Shown in pieces: positions 1 to 6,418 of a stretch of DNA of 18,779 nucleotides. The notes beneath the pieces are model-generated. The model did not search any database and was not told where the DNA came from. It was given only the letters and a program-made list of their open reading frames with translations. A program made the position numbers and the translations under genes. How positions within the stretch are numbered: the stretch's first letter is position 1; each line of letters starts with the position of its first letter. Source of the stretch: Thermoproteota archaeon (GTDB taxonomy: Archaea; Korarchaeota; Korarchaeia; Korarchaeales; Korarchaeaceae); assembly GCA_015521385.1 (NCBI GenBank), contig WAOH01000037.1, forward strand, positions 1 to 18,779, given 5' to 3'.

Positions 1-1
1 C

Positions 2-706
2 AAGTACGAGTATTACAGGCTCGCCACTACCTTGGCGGATCTATCCCACAGGGTATACGGGAACATAGGGGTGTTCGCCTCATCCTACGACGTCGTGAGG
101 GGGCTGCTCGATGCCGGCTTGATGGATCTAGTCGACATACCTATCTTCGTGGAGAGAAGCGGGATGAGGGAATCAGAGAGGTCCCAACTTATCGACAGGT
201 ATAAGAGGTCTTGGAGGAGGGGCGCGCTCCTTCTCGGGGTTCAGGGAGGCAGGAATAGCGAAGGGGAAGACTTTCCGGGTCCGTATATGTCGACCTCCGT
301 TGTCGTGGGGTTGCAGCTCATGAGGCCCGGTATCGTCAGGGATCTCACGCTATCCCTGTGGAGGAGGCACTCGAGGCTCAGCAATCCTGAGCTTCTAATG
401 GCCTGCAGGACAGCCGCCCAGGCGGCAGCCAGACCGATAAGGTCTTCCGACGACTTGGGCTTCATAGTGCTGGCGGACAACAGATTTGGGCTGTGTTTGG
501 ACAAGTTTCCCGAATGGCTGAGGAGGAGCATCAGAATCACCTCGCTCGAGGAGATCCCTCGGTTAGCCGATGAGTTCTTTAACTCGAACGGATACCTACT
601 AGGAGGTGCAGGGGTGCCCCTCGATGGAGTTAATAGCAGCACCTTCTCCACTGAAGGGAAGCCTCTTGAGAAGGGATATAGAGGAATCTCTGAGCGCGGG
701 TTCTAA
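2..706 (+). CDS. XPD/Rad3-type DNA helicase, C-terminal part (5' end outside the window)
   Basis: The reading frame is open from base 2, so the gene is cut by the window edge; the TTG at 32 is internal and not a start. The visible 234 residues form the second RecA-like domain of an XPD/DinG-like superfamily 2 helicase. The fragment opens with the 'vFASSYDVV' strand (about residues 24-32). Motif V follows as GGRNSEGEDFPG (82-93), then VVGLQL. Motif VI is QAAARPIRSSDDLG near 140-153, and keeps the two arginines expected to contact ATP. It ends with the FIVLADNRF strand and the P-EWL segment typical of the family. Archaeal XPD unwinds DNA 5'-3' and carries an Fe-S cluster in the part not seen here. 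The gene leads a tightly packed + strand run with carS and a RadA-like gene, which suits a DNA repair role. A DinG-type paralogue rather than XPD proper remains possible. Confidence 0.85.
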   Translation, partial: KYEYYRLATTLADLSHRVYGNIGVFASSYDVVRGLLDAGLMDLVDIPIFVERSGMRESERSQLIDRYKRSWRRGALLLGVQGGRNSEGEDFPGPYMSTSVVVGLQLMRPGIVRDLTLSLWRRHSRLSNPELLMACRTAAQAAARPIRSSDDLGFIVLADNRFGLCLDKFPEWLRRSIRITSLEEIPRLADEFFNSNGYLLGGAGVPLDGVNSSTFSTEGKPLEKGYRGISERGF

Positions 707-1064
707 GGCGACCCTGGTGTCCTTCGAGGGGTACACACTCCGCATGCTCGGGGAAGAACTCGAGCGAGAGAAAGACCTCCTCATAATTGATGCCACCCTT
801 TCGAAGGGCGTGACCCCCCTTCTAATGCTGGCTCAGGTGATAGGAGAATACGAGGGATTCATCGATGAGGTGTACGGGCCATATGCTGTATCTCTGAGCC
901 TGTCTGATGAGTTCGGCAACGCTAGGAGGAAATTTATTATCGCCCTGAACTTGCTGAGGTTCCTTGAGAGACAGACCCTCTCGCGTATAAGGGCATACAC
1001 TTCTTACACGCAGCTGGATGACAAATTTCTGGGCGTTTTTGACGAGGTTACCTTCGTAGGGTGA
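624..1064 (+). CDS. Hypothetical protein, possible P-loop-less RecA-fold protein
   Basis: I do not recognise the family. The ATG at 624 follows a strong AGGAGGTG at 601-608 with a long 15-base gap; a GTG at 606 is in frame but sits inside that Shine-Dalgarno. From the ATG the product is 146 residues. It overlaps the end of the helicase gene by 83 bases in another frame. The order of segments is strand MELIAAP, a loop SPLKGSLLRRDI where a Walker A would lie, strand KATLVSF, helix, then strand DLLIIDAT in the Walker B place. This resembles the start of a KaiC/RadB-like ATPase that lacks GK[ST]. That reading is inference from the pattern only. The gene ends 6 bases before carS and is two genes from a RadA-like recombinase, so a role as accessory subunit to the helicase or recombinase is conceivable. 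That it is a real gene is fairly sure; the function is unknown. Confidence 0.65.
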   Translation: MELIAAPSPLKGSLLRRDIEESLSAGSKATLVSFEGYTLRMLGEELEREKDLLIIDATLSKGVTPLLMLAQVIGEYEGFIDEVYGPYAVSLSLSDEFGNARRKFIIALNLLRFLERQTLSRIRAYTSYTQLDDKFLGVFDEVTFVG

Positions 1065-1070
1065 TATTCC

Positions 1071-1553
1071 ATGATTGACCTGACCGCCCTCATCATGAAA
1101 TCTCTCTGGTACATCCTCCCCTCCTACGTAGCCAATATGTCGCCGGTCATCTTTGGAGGGGGGAAGCCCCTGGATATGGGGAAGAATTTCCTAGACGGGA
1201 AGAGGCTTCTCGGCGATCATAAAACAGTCAAGGGTTTCGTCTCCGGAATACTGATGGGCACCCTGATGGGATGCCTGCAGGGGAGATCGGTCGCGGGATT
1301 CCTCCTTTCCTTGGGTGCCATGTTGGGAGATTCGTTTGGTTCCTTCATAAAGAGGAGGATGGGTATAGAGGCTGGAGGATCCGCCCCGCTCCTTGATCAG
1401 GAGGGGTTTCTGATAGCATCCATCCTCCTAGCCTATCCCGTGGAACCATTGGATTTGGGATCCATACTCTTCCTAATAGCCGTAACGCCAGCGCTCCACA
1501 AGGGCACCAACGTAATAGCGCATAGGCTGGGACTGAAGGGGGTAGACCATTGA
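1071..1553 (+). CDS. carS: CDP-archaeol synthase (CarS)
   Basis: This is an integral membrane enzyme that transfers CTP onto unsaturated archaetidic acid (2,3-di-O-geranylgeranylglyceryl phosphate), giving the CDP-archaeol precursor of archaeal phospholipid head groups. The family signature is clear: YVANMSPVIFGGGKPLD near residues 19-35, then the DGKRLLGDHKTVKGF block (about 42-56) and GAMLGDSFGSFIKRR (82-96). Hydrophobic stretches around 3-25, 55-68, 75-90, 112-122 and 130-142 fit the roughly five membrane helices of the family. The length, 160 residues, is normal. The ATG at 1071 has GGGTGAT just upstream, overlapping the stop of the preceding gene. Its own stop overlaps the TTG start of the next gene, so translation is probably coupled. 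Lipid synthesis next to recombination genes looks like operon packing rather than pathway logic. Confidence 0.93.
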   Translation: MIDLTALIMKSLWYILPSYVANMSPVIFGGGKPLDMGKNFLDGKRLLGDHKTVKGFVSGILMGTLMGCLQGRSVAGFLLSLGAMLGDSFGSFIKRRMGIEAGGSAPLLDQEGFLIASILLAYPVEPLDLGSILFLIAVTPALHKGTNVIAHRLGLKGVDH

Positions 1554-2461
1554 GATCCGAGGACCTCTCCTTCCTCAGGGGAAGGATCCCAGACGAGTAC
1601 CTAGAGAGGCTCCTCGAGAAGGGCATCTCGGTTAGGGACCTACTCACCCTCTCTGAGAGGCAGCTCGCGGAGGAGCTGGCCATCGATAGAAGGGCCGCTA
1701 GGGAGATCCTGGACACCGTGGCCTCGATGCTACTCGAACCGATAACGGCAGACGAACTATTGAGGGAGGAGAGGTCCCTCTTGAGAACCGGAATTAAGGG
1801 ATTGGACGACCTACTGGGTGGGGGTTTCCAAGTCGGAACCATTAACGCCATCTTCGGACCCCCGGCCTCCGGTAAAACGCAATTCTGTCTCCATATGACA
1901 GCCCGATCTCTACTAACTGATCGAGAAGGGGGCATCTCCTCTGAAGAGGCTATCTTCTTGGATACCGAGGGGACCTTCGCTCCGGACAGGATGAGGACCT
2001 TCCTGAGTAGCAATGGCCTTGCGGACAGGGACCTATCCAGAGTGAGGGTGTTTTCAGCCCCGGGGGCCTCCCAACTAAGGGTCGCACTCAAGCTCTCCTT
2101 GGATTTCGTCAGGGAGGGATCCTGCAAGTTCGTCTGCGTGGATTCAATATCTTATCCATTCAGGGGATACAGGGGACTCGATGGACTTAGGGAGAGGCAG
2201 GAAGAGCTTCAGGAGGTACTGGTCCTCCTGAGAAGGATCTCGGAGATGGGTGCGGTCGTTCTAATCACCGCACATGCCGTCAAGTGGGGGAAGGAAATCA
2301 CCTCAAAGGGTGGATTCGTTCTGGGTCATGTCCCCCACAACACCCTTTACTTCAGGAAGGCCAGGAGGAACCTGGTGATAGTATCCTTGGAGGACTCTTC
2401 TTACCTTCCTCCCGGTCAGGCGGCCTTTAAAATAACTGAATCAGGCATAGAATCCCCGTAA
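1550..2461 (+). CDS. RadA/Rad51-family recombinase-like ATPase (divergent RadA paralogue)
   Basis: The 303-residue protein has the layout of archaeal RadA: an N-terminal helix-hairpin-helix type domain (about 8-62) and a RecA core. Core motifs visible are Walker A GPPASGKTQ (103-111), FLDTEGTFAPDR (136-147), Walker B-like FVCVDS (194-199), GGFVLGH (254-260) and the C-terminal YLPPG-AAFKITESGI. Canonical RadA has GEFGSGKTQ and a VTNQV strand after Walker B. Here the P-loop is GPPASGKTQ and the strand reads VVLITAHAV, so this is either a lineage-specific RadA or a paralogue such as the RadB/aRadC proteins. In the linker, the place of the FxxA polymerisation motif reads PITA (64-67), so the phenylalanine is missing by eye. 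The start is TTG at 1550, sharing bases with the carS stop. Strand exchange or its regulation in homologous recombination is the likely role. Confidence 0.8.
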   Translation: MRSEDLSFLRGRIPDEYLERLLEKGISVRDLLTLSERQLAEELAIDRRAAREILDTVASMLLEPITADELLREERSLLRTGIKGLDDLLGGGFQVGTINAIFGPPASGKTQFCLHMTARSLLTDREGGISSEEAIFLDTEGTFAPDRMRTFLSSNGLADRDLSRVRVFSAPGASQLRVALKLSLDFVREGSCKFVCVDSISYPFRGYRGLDGLRERQEELQEVLVLLRRISEMGAVVLITAHAVKWGKEITSKGGFVLGHVPHNTLYFRKARRNLVIVSLEDSSYLPPGQAAFKITESGIESP

Positions 2462-2474
2462 CAGGTATCTAAGG

Positions 2475-2483
2475 ATTAAAAGG
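2475..2483 (+). promoter_or_regulatory. Probable TATA box for gcvH
   Basis: ATTAAAAGG lies in the 50-base gap after the RadA-like gene and about 33 bases before the gcvH ATG. Archaeal initiation about 25 bases downstream would fall near 2505, giving a nearly leaderless message. Placement is by eye. Confidence 0.5.
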
Positions 2484-2511
2484 AATAGGAGCGCTTTCAC
2501 TTGGTGATCGC

Positions 2512-2937
2512 ATGCAGGAGGTACCCGAGGACAGATACTACACCAAGACTCACGAGTGGGTCAAGCTGGAGGGTGATACCGCTAGGATGGGCCTAACCTC
2601 GTATGCCGTGGAGGAACTGGGAGATATAACGTATCTGGAGGTCAAGCCGGTGGGGACCAAGGTCTCCCAGGGTGAACCAATAGGGCTGGTGGAGAGCAGC
2701 AAGACCACCGAGAAGATTTACGCCCCACTATCGGGCGAGATACTCGAACTTAACAAGGAGGCTGGCGTGGTCGAGGAGGGGAGCGATGAGATACCCATGG
2801 GCTTGGAGACCATAACCGACGACCCTTACGGTGATGGTTGGATCCTAATAATCAAAGTGGGAACGGATGTGGATAAGGAGCTGAGAAATCTCCTCTCTCC
2901 TGACGAGTATAGGAAGCTCTTGGAGGAGCACCGGTGA
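2512..2937 (+). CDS. gcvH: Glycine cleavage system H protein (lipoyl carrier)
   Basis: GcvH carries the aminomethyl group on a lipoyl arm between the P and T proteins of glycine cleavage; GcvH-like proteins can also act in lipoate assembly. The 141-residue length is close to the usual 125-140. The N-terminal RYYTKTHEWVKLEGD block (8-22), GLTSYAVEELGDI (27-39) and the lipoyl hairpin VESSKTTEKIYAPLSGE (60-76) are all present. The modified lysine is K64, the position found in bacterial H proteins. The C-terminus has the usual NKE...DPYGDGWI pattern. ATG at 2512 is the natural start, shortly after a TATA-like box. No other glycine cleavage gene or lipoate ligase is in the window. The stop shares one base with the ATG of the HD phosphohydrolase downstream. 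Confidence 0.95.
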   Translation: MQEVPEDRYYTKTHEWVKLEGDTARMGLTSYAVEELGDITYLEVKPVGTKVSQGEPIGLVESSKTTEKIYAPLSGEILELNKEAGVVEEGSDEIPMGLETITDDPYGDGWILIIKVGTDVDKELRNLLSPDEYRKLLEEHR

Positions 2938-4124
2938 TGGGAAAATACGTCAAATCGGTAAAGGACCCAATTCACGGTTACATAGAGCTCACTCGCCTAG
3001 AGCTCGAAATCGTGGACACGCTGACGCTCCAGAGACTGAGAAGGATAAAGCAGCTTCCCGGATCTGAGTACGTCTATCCCGGCGCGATGAACACAAGATT
3101 CGAGCACTCCCTAGGTGTGATGCACCTAGCGGGCCTGATGGGGAAGAGGATAAGCGAGCAGTCGGGAGACGAAGATATAGTGAGGGTCCTCAGGGTATCC
3201 GGTCTGCTGCACGACATAGGGCACGGCCCGTTTTCACACTCATTTGAACCCATCCTCAGAAAGTCATTGGGCATGTCCCACGAGGAGATGAGCGTGCACC
3301 TGATAGAGAGGACGGAAATATCCGACATTCTGGGGAAGTGGGGTATAGAGGTCAGCGAGGTCGCCGACCTAATTAGGGGCACTCATCCTAGGAGGAGCCT
3401 GTCGAGGATAATAAACTCCTCGGTGGACGCGGATAAGATGGACTATACAGTTAGGGATTCCTACCACACGGGAGCGGGGTACAGCGTCGACATACACAGG
3501 ATAGCATTGAACTCCTTGGAGGTGAACGGGGATCTCGTCATCAATGCCAGAGCTCTGGAGGCGGTCGAATCTCTCTTAATGGCCCGGTTGCTATCTTTCA
3601 GAACCGTCTACTTCCACAAGACCTCGAGAGCCGTCCAGCTCATGCTGGAGACAGCGATGCTCTCGGTTATGGACAGGTTAGACCTGGCGGGATGCTTGAA
3701 AGATCCGGAGATCTACCTCTATCTGGACGATTACACCATGTGGGGGATCCTCAAAGAAGATGAGAGGAGCAGAGAGATGATGGACAGGCTAATGAAGCGC
3801 TACATACTCAAACTCGCTAGGGAGTGGTACGATGCATCCCTCACCGGTGAGGAGGTCTCTGAACTGAGGTCCTCCATAGCAAAGCGCGCCAGCCTGAAGG
3901 AGGAGGACATCGTGGTGGACTCCCCGAGAATAGAGTTCATAAAATCAACAGAACTCCCCCTCCTGTGGAGGGACGGCTCCCTCGTGGACCCCTTGGAGGC
4001 GTCCCCCGTCCTCAGCAGATTGAGGAACCTCCTACCGAGGATGGTGAGGGTCTACACGTGGCCACCCTACAGGGACGAGGTGAGAAGGATATTGAGAGAC
4101 CGACGTCCCGAGGACCTACTTTGA
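2937..4124 (+). CDS. HD-domain phosphohydrolase, dNTPase-like (SAMHD1/dGTPase superfamily)
   Basis: The 395-residue protein begins KSVKDPIHGYIELT, the hallmark start of the HD superfamily group related to deoxynucleotide triphosphohydrolases. The metal ligands appear in order: H57 in RFEHSLGV, H92-D93 in LLHDIGHGPFSHSFE, and the aspartates of SVDADKMDYTVRDSYHTG (163-179). QRLRRIKQLPG and FEHSLGVMHLA also match the family. The likely activity is hydrolysis of dNTPs or another phosphorylated nucleotide in the cytoplasm, but the substrate cannot be read from sequence. The start ATG at 2937 overlaps the gcvH TGA by one base; a GTG just before it at 2934 is in frame and less attractive. The second half (about 230-395) is less conserved and may fix oligomer state. 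Coupling to gcvH is unusual and may be only operon packing. Confidence 0.88.
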   Translation: MGKYVKSVKDPIHGYIELTRLELEIVDTLTLQRLRRIKQLPGSEYVYPGAMNTRFEHSLGVMHLAGLMGKRISEQSGDEDIVRVLRVSGLLHDIGHGPFSHSFEPILRKSLGMSHEEMSVHLIERTEISDILGKWGIEVSEVADLIRGTHPRRSLSRIINSSVDADKMDYTVRDSYHTGAGYSVDIHRIALNSLEVNGDLVINARALEAVESLLMARLLSFRTVYFHKTSRAVQLMLETAMLSVMDRLDLAGCLKDPEIYLYLDDYTMWGILKEDERSREMMDRLMKRYILKLAREWYDASLTGEEVSELRSSIAKRASLKEEDIVVDSPRIEFIKSTELPLLWRDGSLVDPLEASPVLSRLRNLLPRMVRVYTWPPYRDEVRRILRDRRPEDLL

Positions 4125-4146
4125 CAAGTTGGGATCTCTAGGAACC

Positions 4147-4155
4147 ATTTTTAAC
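4147..4155 (+). promoter_or_regulatory. Possible TATA box for the gene at 4205
   Basis: ATTTTTAAC lies in the 80-base gap after the HD gene. Initiation about 25-30 bases on would give a start near 4180, so a 25-base leader to the TTG at 4205 or 60 bases to the ATG at 4241. A GC hairpin-like GGGGGTCCCC follows at about 4177-4186. Confidence 0.4.
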
Positions 4156-4204
4156 TTAGGATTTAGGCTGTAGTGCGGGGGTCCCCATACTAGGTAAGGA
4201 ATTC

Positions 4205-4705
4205 TTGGTGTGTGGAGAGAGCTGCAGGAAAGTGCTCTCAATGACTCTGATAGGCCTCTCGCGACTTCATGGGACCCACGAGGAGAGGGAGTTATGGTCG
4301 GGATCCACCCCCCAAGTGAAGAGGGGTTACGTATCCTATGAGGTGATCCTCCTGGAGGAGGGGGAGAAACCGACGCCCTTTCAAGGGGGAAATGCGGTGA
4401 AACACGTTATAAAGGTGCTCCACGGACCAGAGGATCCCGTAGGGGAGACTCACAGGTTCAGGGTGACACTGGGCTACTACTACATAAGCGAGGGGAGGGC
4501 CATACACCTGAAGCGGGATATCTACAGGGTAGCCGTTCGAGGGGTCGAGGGAGGCGCGTTGATCTCACTGAGGCTGGAGAAGGGACTATCTAGGATAGGA
4601 TACGACGAACTGGTCTCTAAGATTGTGGAGAAGGCTCGAGAATCTAGCTGGGAGTCTAAGATAGTTTACGCCTCCTTTCCTGACGAGATAAGCTCCTGTA
4701 GATAG
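4205..4705 (+). CDS. Hypothetical protein (unrecognised, probably beta-rich)
   Basis: I cannot assign a family. From the TTG at 4205 the product is 166 residues; an ATG at 4241 would remove 12 residues and begin at MTLIGLSRLHG, and I cannot decide between them from the weak upstream purine runs. The protein has alternating hydrophobic and charged strands (GYVSYEVILLEEG, HVIKVLHG, HRFRVTLGYYYI, RDIYRVAVRGV, ALISLRLEKG) and a final amphipathic helix. This suggests a beta barrel or sandwich plus a helix. There are no membrane segments. Codon use (AGG, AGA, GGG, CTC) matches its neighbours, which supports it being native and translated. Its last 50 bases overlap the 3' end of the UPF0148 gene on the other strand. 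Confidence 0.65.
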   Translation: MVCGESCRKVLSMTLIGLSRLHGTHEERELWSGSTPQVKRGYVSYEVILLEEGEKPTPFQGGNAVKHVIKVLHGPEDPVGETHRFRVTLGYYYISEGRAIHLKRDIYRVAVRGVEGGALISLRLEKGLSRIGYDELVSKIVEKARESSWESKIVYASFPDEISSCR

Positions 4706-5042
4706 AACTAGCCCTGTCGATCGCCTCCAGCAGGGAGTTTATCCTAGCTATCTCGTCATCTCCCAGCTCCTCACCCGCCTCGTGCAGGATCCTATCGAGG
4801 TGTCTTATGAGATCCCTCATTATCCTCTCCAGCACCAACCTCTGCTCCTCTATTCTCACCTCCTCCTCAGAGCTCACTAGTATGACTTTGGTCCCGCAGA
4901 CAGCACAGACGACCTCTCCACCGGGGGTTTCAAAAAGGGGGGATCCGCACACCGGGCAGGTCTCGGGGAGCATCTTCCATCCCTTGAGTAGGGCCTCGGC
5001 CAGCTTCCTGCTCCTCTCTTCCGGTCCTACGCTCCCCGACAT
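4656..5042 (-). CDS. UPF0148 / Sjogren-scleroderma autoantigen 1-like zinc protein
   Basis: A 128-residue protein with an N-terminal helix containing LAEALLKGWKML, followed by a zinc ribbon CPVCGSPLF...VVCAVCG with ligands C29, C32, C46 and C49. The layout 'helix, W-M-L, C-P-x-C-G-x-P-L-F, G-E-V-x-C-x-x-C-G' is that of the archaeal UPF0148 family, related to eukaryotic ZNRD2 (SSSCA1). The biochemical role is not established. The rest (about 60-128) is charged and helical, likely a coiled coil for self-association. The ATG at 5042 (complement) lies about 35 bases downstream of a TATA-like TTAAAAAATTA shared with the UPF0147 gene. The 3' end overlaps the converging gene by 50 bases. Confidence 0.82.
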   Translation of the reverse strand: MSGSVGPEERSRKLAEALLKGWKMLPETCPVCGSPLFETPGGEVVCAVCGTKVILVSSEEEVRIEEQRLVLERIMRDLIRHLDRILHEAGEELGDDEIARINSLLEAIDRASSIYRSLSRQERRRKLS

Positions 5043-5076
5043 CGAAGACTCCCTTTAGCTTAATCACTTAGGTAAT

Positions 5077-5087
5077 AATTTTTTAAG
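5077..5087. promoter_or_regulatory. Divergent AT-rich promoter between UPF0148 and UPF0147
   Basis: The 95-base gap between the two genes holds AATAATTTTTTAAG. Read on the + strand, TTTTTTAAG (5079-5087) is about 51 bases before the UPF0147 ATG. Read on the minus strand, the same bases give TTAAAAAATTA about 35 bases before the UPF0148 ATG. One AT-rich core may therefore serve both directions, or two boxes overlap. Confidence 0.5.
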
Positions 5088-5137
5088 TCGATGAAGCGCG
5101 ATCCTATCGGAGCTACTTGGTTTCGGAGGTGATTGTT

Positions 5138-5422
5138 ATGGCCACCAAGAAGTCCCAGAAGATTAAGGAGTATGAGCAGTTCCTCTCAGAGGCCATTCAG
5201 AGGCTTGATAAGATTTCTCAGGATAGGAGCGTCCCCAGAAACATAAGGAGAGCCACGACAGAAGCCATCGAAGCTCTCAGGGATGAGAACTTCTCCTACG
5301 GGGTGAGGGCCAATAAGGCCATCTCCATCCTCAATGAGATAGTCAACGATATTAACATGCCCTTCCCTACTAGGTCCGAGATCCTTCTAATAATAGGTCT
5401 ATTGGAAAGAATAAGGGACTAA
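5138..5422 (+). CDS. UPF0147 family protein
   Basis: A 94-residue all-helical protein that matches the archaeal UPF0147 family: an N-terminal basic stretch (ATKKSQKIKEYEQ), then DRSVPRNIRRATTEA, AISILNEIVNDINMP and a C-terminal SEILLIIGLLERIRD. The family is widespread in archaea and has no settled function. The start is ATG at 5138, because GGAGGTGAT at 5125-5133 sits at ideal spacing; the in-frame TTG at 5117 lies ahead of this Shine-Dalgarno and is rejected. The stop overlaps the converging coiled-coil gene by 4 bases. It diverges from the UPF0148 gene; both families being conserved and uncharacterised, the pairing may be worth comparing across genomes. Confidence 0.88.
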   Translation: MATKKSQKIKEYEQFLSEAIQRLDKISQDRSVPRNIRRATTEAIEALRDENFSYGVRANKAISILNEIVNDINMPFPTRSEILLIIGLLERIRD

Positions 5423-6150
5423 TGGTCCCTTTTTCTACACAGCGCGGCGATAAGCTCGCTCTTCAGGAGTATGTTCTCCCAGAGCAGGATCTTGCCCTCC
5501 GGGATGCTCTCAGCTACCAATCTCTCCAGATCCGACAGGGAAGATATAGAGTAGGAGATCAGGTGATACAGATCATCGGCAGTGGGGTGATGCGTAAGCA
5601 GCGACCTAATTCTGTCCAATCCCCTTATTATAGGCTCTAGCTCGCTTAACTCCGCGGACACGCCGCGCAATCTCTCCATGACCCTGTCAAGCACATCAAT
5701 GTACGCTTTCACCCTGTCCTCCCCTATCGGGCTGTGGGGCTCACAGCACAACCTAACCGACCTTGCTAGGGCATCCAGCATTCCCACAGAGGCTCCGATC
5801 TCCCTCCTTAGGCTCGCTCTCTTGGAGGTCCTTGTACCTAGATCGCTCATTATCCTATCCCTGGCCCATCTCAACTGCGATTCCAGATCCCTTATCCTAG
5901 AGCTCAGCGAGGCCAGCTCCTTTTTCAGCCTGATAATTGCTTGAGGACCGTACTCATCGAGGAAACCCGTGAAAGACGTCCTGTCTACCTCCGCAAGCTC
6001 CAGTATCTCCTGGGGTACATCCCCGATCAAGTCGTCGAAGCACGTGATTCCCGTCTTAGAGAGTAAATCGGCCAATTTCTCGCCCGTTTCATCCCCAAAG
6101 TAGCTCTTCAACGAGCTGCGTAGGTAGTCGGAGACGCCATCCCTCTTCAT
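5419..6150 (-). CDS. Hypothetical coiled-coil protein downstream of tRNA-Ala and tRNA-Phe
   Basis: I do not recognise this 243-residue protein. The N-terminal 55 residues look like a helical helix-hairpin-helix type unit (KLADLLSKTGITCFDDLIGDVPQ...). Residues about 72-108 form a heptad-like coiled coil (IIRLKKELASLSSRIRDL...). The remainder is mainly helical (ALARSVRLCC, YIDVLDRVMERL, LDRIRSLL, SISSLSDLERLV). No catalytic motif or membrane segment is evident. The start ATG at 6150 (complement) is preceded by GGTAG, and lies 18 bases beyond the 3' end of tRNA-Phe, with no separate TATA box visible between them. It may therefore be read from the tRNA-Ala promoter. Its end overlaps the UPF0147 stop by 4 bases. 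Codon use is native. Confidence 0.7.
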   Translation of the reverse strand: MKRDGVSDYLRSSLKSYFGDETGEKLADLLSKTGITCFDDLIGDVPQEILELAEVDRTSFTGFLDEYGPQAIIRLKKELASLSSRIRDLESQLRWARDRIMSDLGTRTSKRASLRREIGASVGMLDALARSVRLCCEPHSPIGEDRVKAYIDVLDRVMERLRGVSAELSELEPIIRGLDRIRSLLTHHPTADDLYHLISYSISSLSDLERLVAESIPEGKILLWENILLKSELIAALCRKRDH

Positions 6151-6168
6151 GCTACCATCCCTAAGGAG

Positions 6169-6240
6169 TGCCGGGGGAGGGATTTGAACCCTCGACCTTC
6201 CGGTCTTCAGCCGGACGCTCTCCCCCTGAGCTACCCCGGC
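6169..6240 (-). tRNA. tRNA-Phe (GAA)
   Basis: On the minus strand the cloverleaf is complete. The acceptor GCCGGGG pairs with CCCCGGC, discriminator A. The D stem is GCTC/GAGC, the anticodon stem TCCGG/CCGGA with loop CTGAAGA (anticodon GAA), and the T arm GAGGG-TTCAAAT-CCCTC. It is 72 bases with no intron and no encoded CCA. It lies 10 bases after tRNA-Ala on the same strand, so the two are probably one transcript. Confidence 0.97.
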
Positions 6241-6250
6241 ATCTAAATGG

Positions 6251-6323
6251 TGGACCGGGGGGGACTCGAACCCCCGACCTCCCGCATGCCAAGCGGGCGC
6301 GCTACCAGCTGCGCCACCGGCCC
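6251..6323 (-). tRNA. tRNA-Ala (GGC)
   Basis: Minus-strand cloverleaf: the acceptor GGGCCGG pairs with CCGGTCC through one G-U pair, discriminator A. The D stem is GCGC/GCGC, the anticodon stem CCCGC/GCGGG with loop TTGGCAT (anticodon GGC), and the T arm GGGGG-TTCGAGT-CCCCC. It is 73 bases without intron. Unlike the other two tRNA genes here, CCA is encoded directly after the discriminator (complement of TGG at 6248-6250). Confidence 0.97.
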
Positions 6324-6346
6324 CGAACCATCATGGATGACATGGG

Positions 6347-6356
6347 AATTTTAACC
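6347..6356 (-). promoter_or_regulatory. TATA box for the tRNA-Ala/tRNA-Phe unit
   Basis: GGTTAAAATT on the minus strand is centred about 27 bases before the 5' end of tRNA-Ala, the standard archaeal spacing for a start at the mature tRNA end. No equivalent box lies between the two tRNAs. Confidence 0.6.
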
Positions 6357-6418
6357 TTTTCTCTGCAGGGGAGGCGATCCGGCCGGAGTAGGTGATGGGT
6401 CAAATGACCTTGCCAGGG

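Noticed and set aside
1345..2127. 260-codon minus strand frame opposite carS and the RadA-like gene
   Set aside because: Serine/leucine-rich antisense peptide; both sense genes are secure.
6168..6395. 75-codon + strand frame across the two tRNA genes (begins M-P-G-E-G-F-E-P-S-T)
   Set aside because: It is the antisense of tRNA-Phe and tRNA-Ala; the G-G-F-E-P-S type peptide is a well-known artefact of tRNA T arms.
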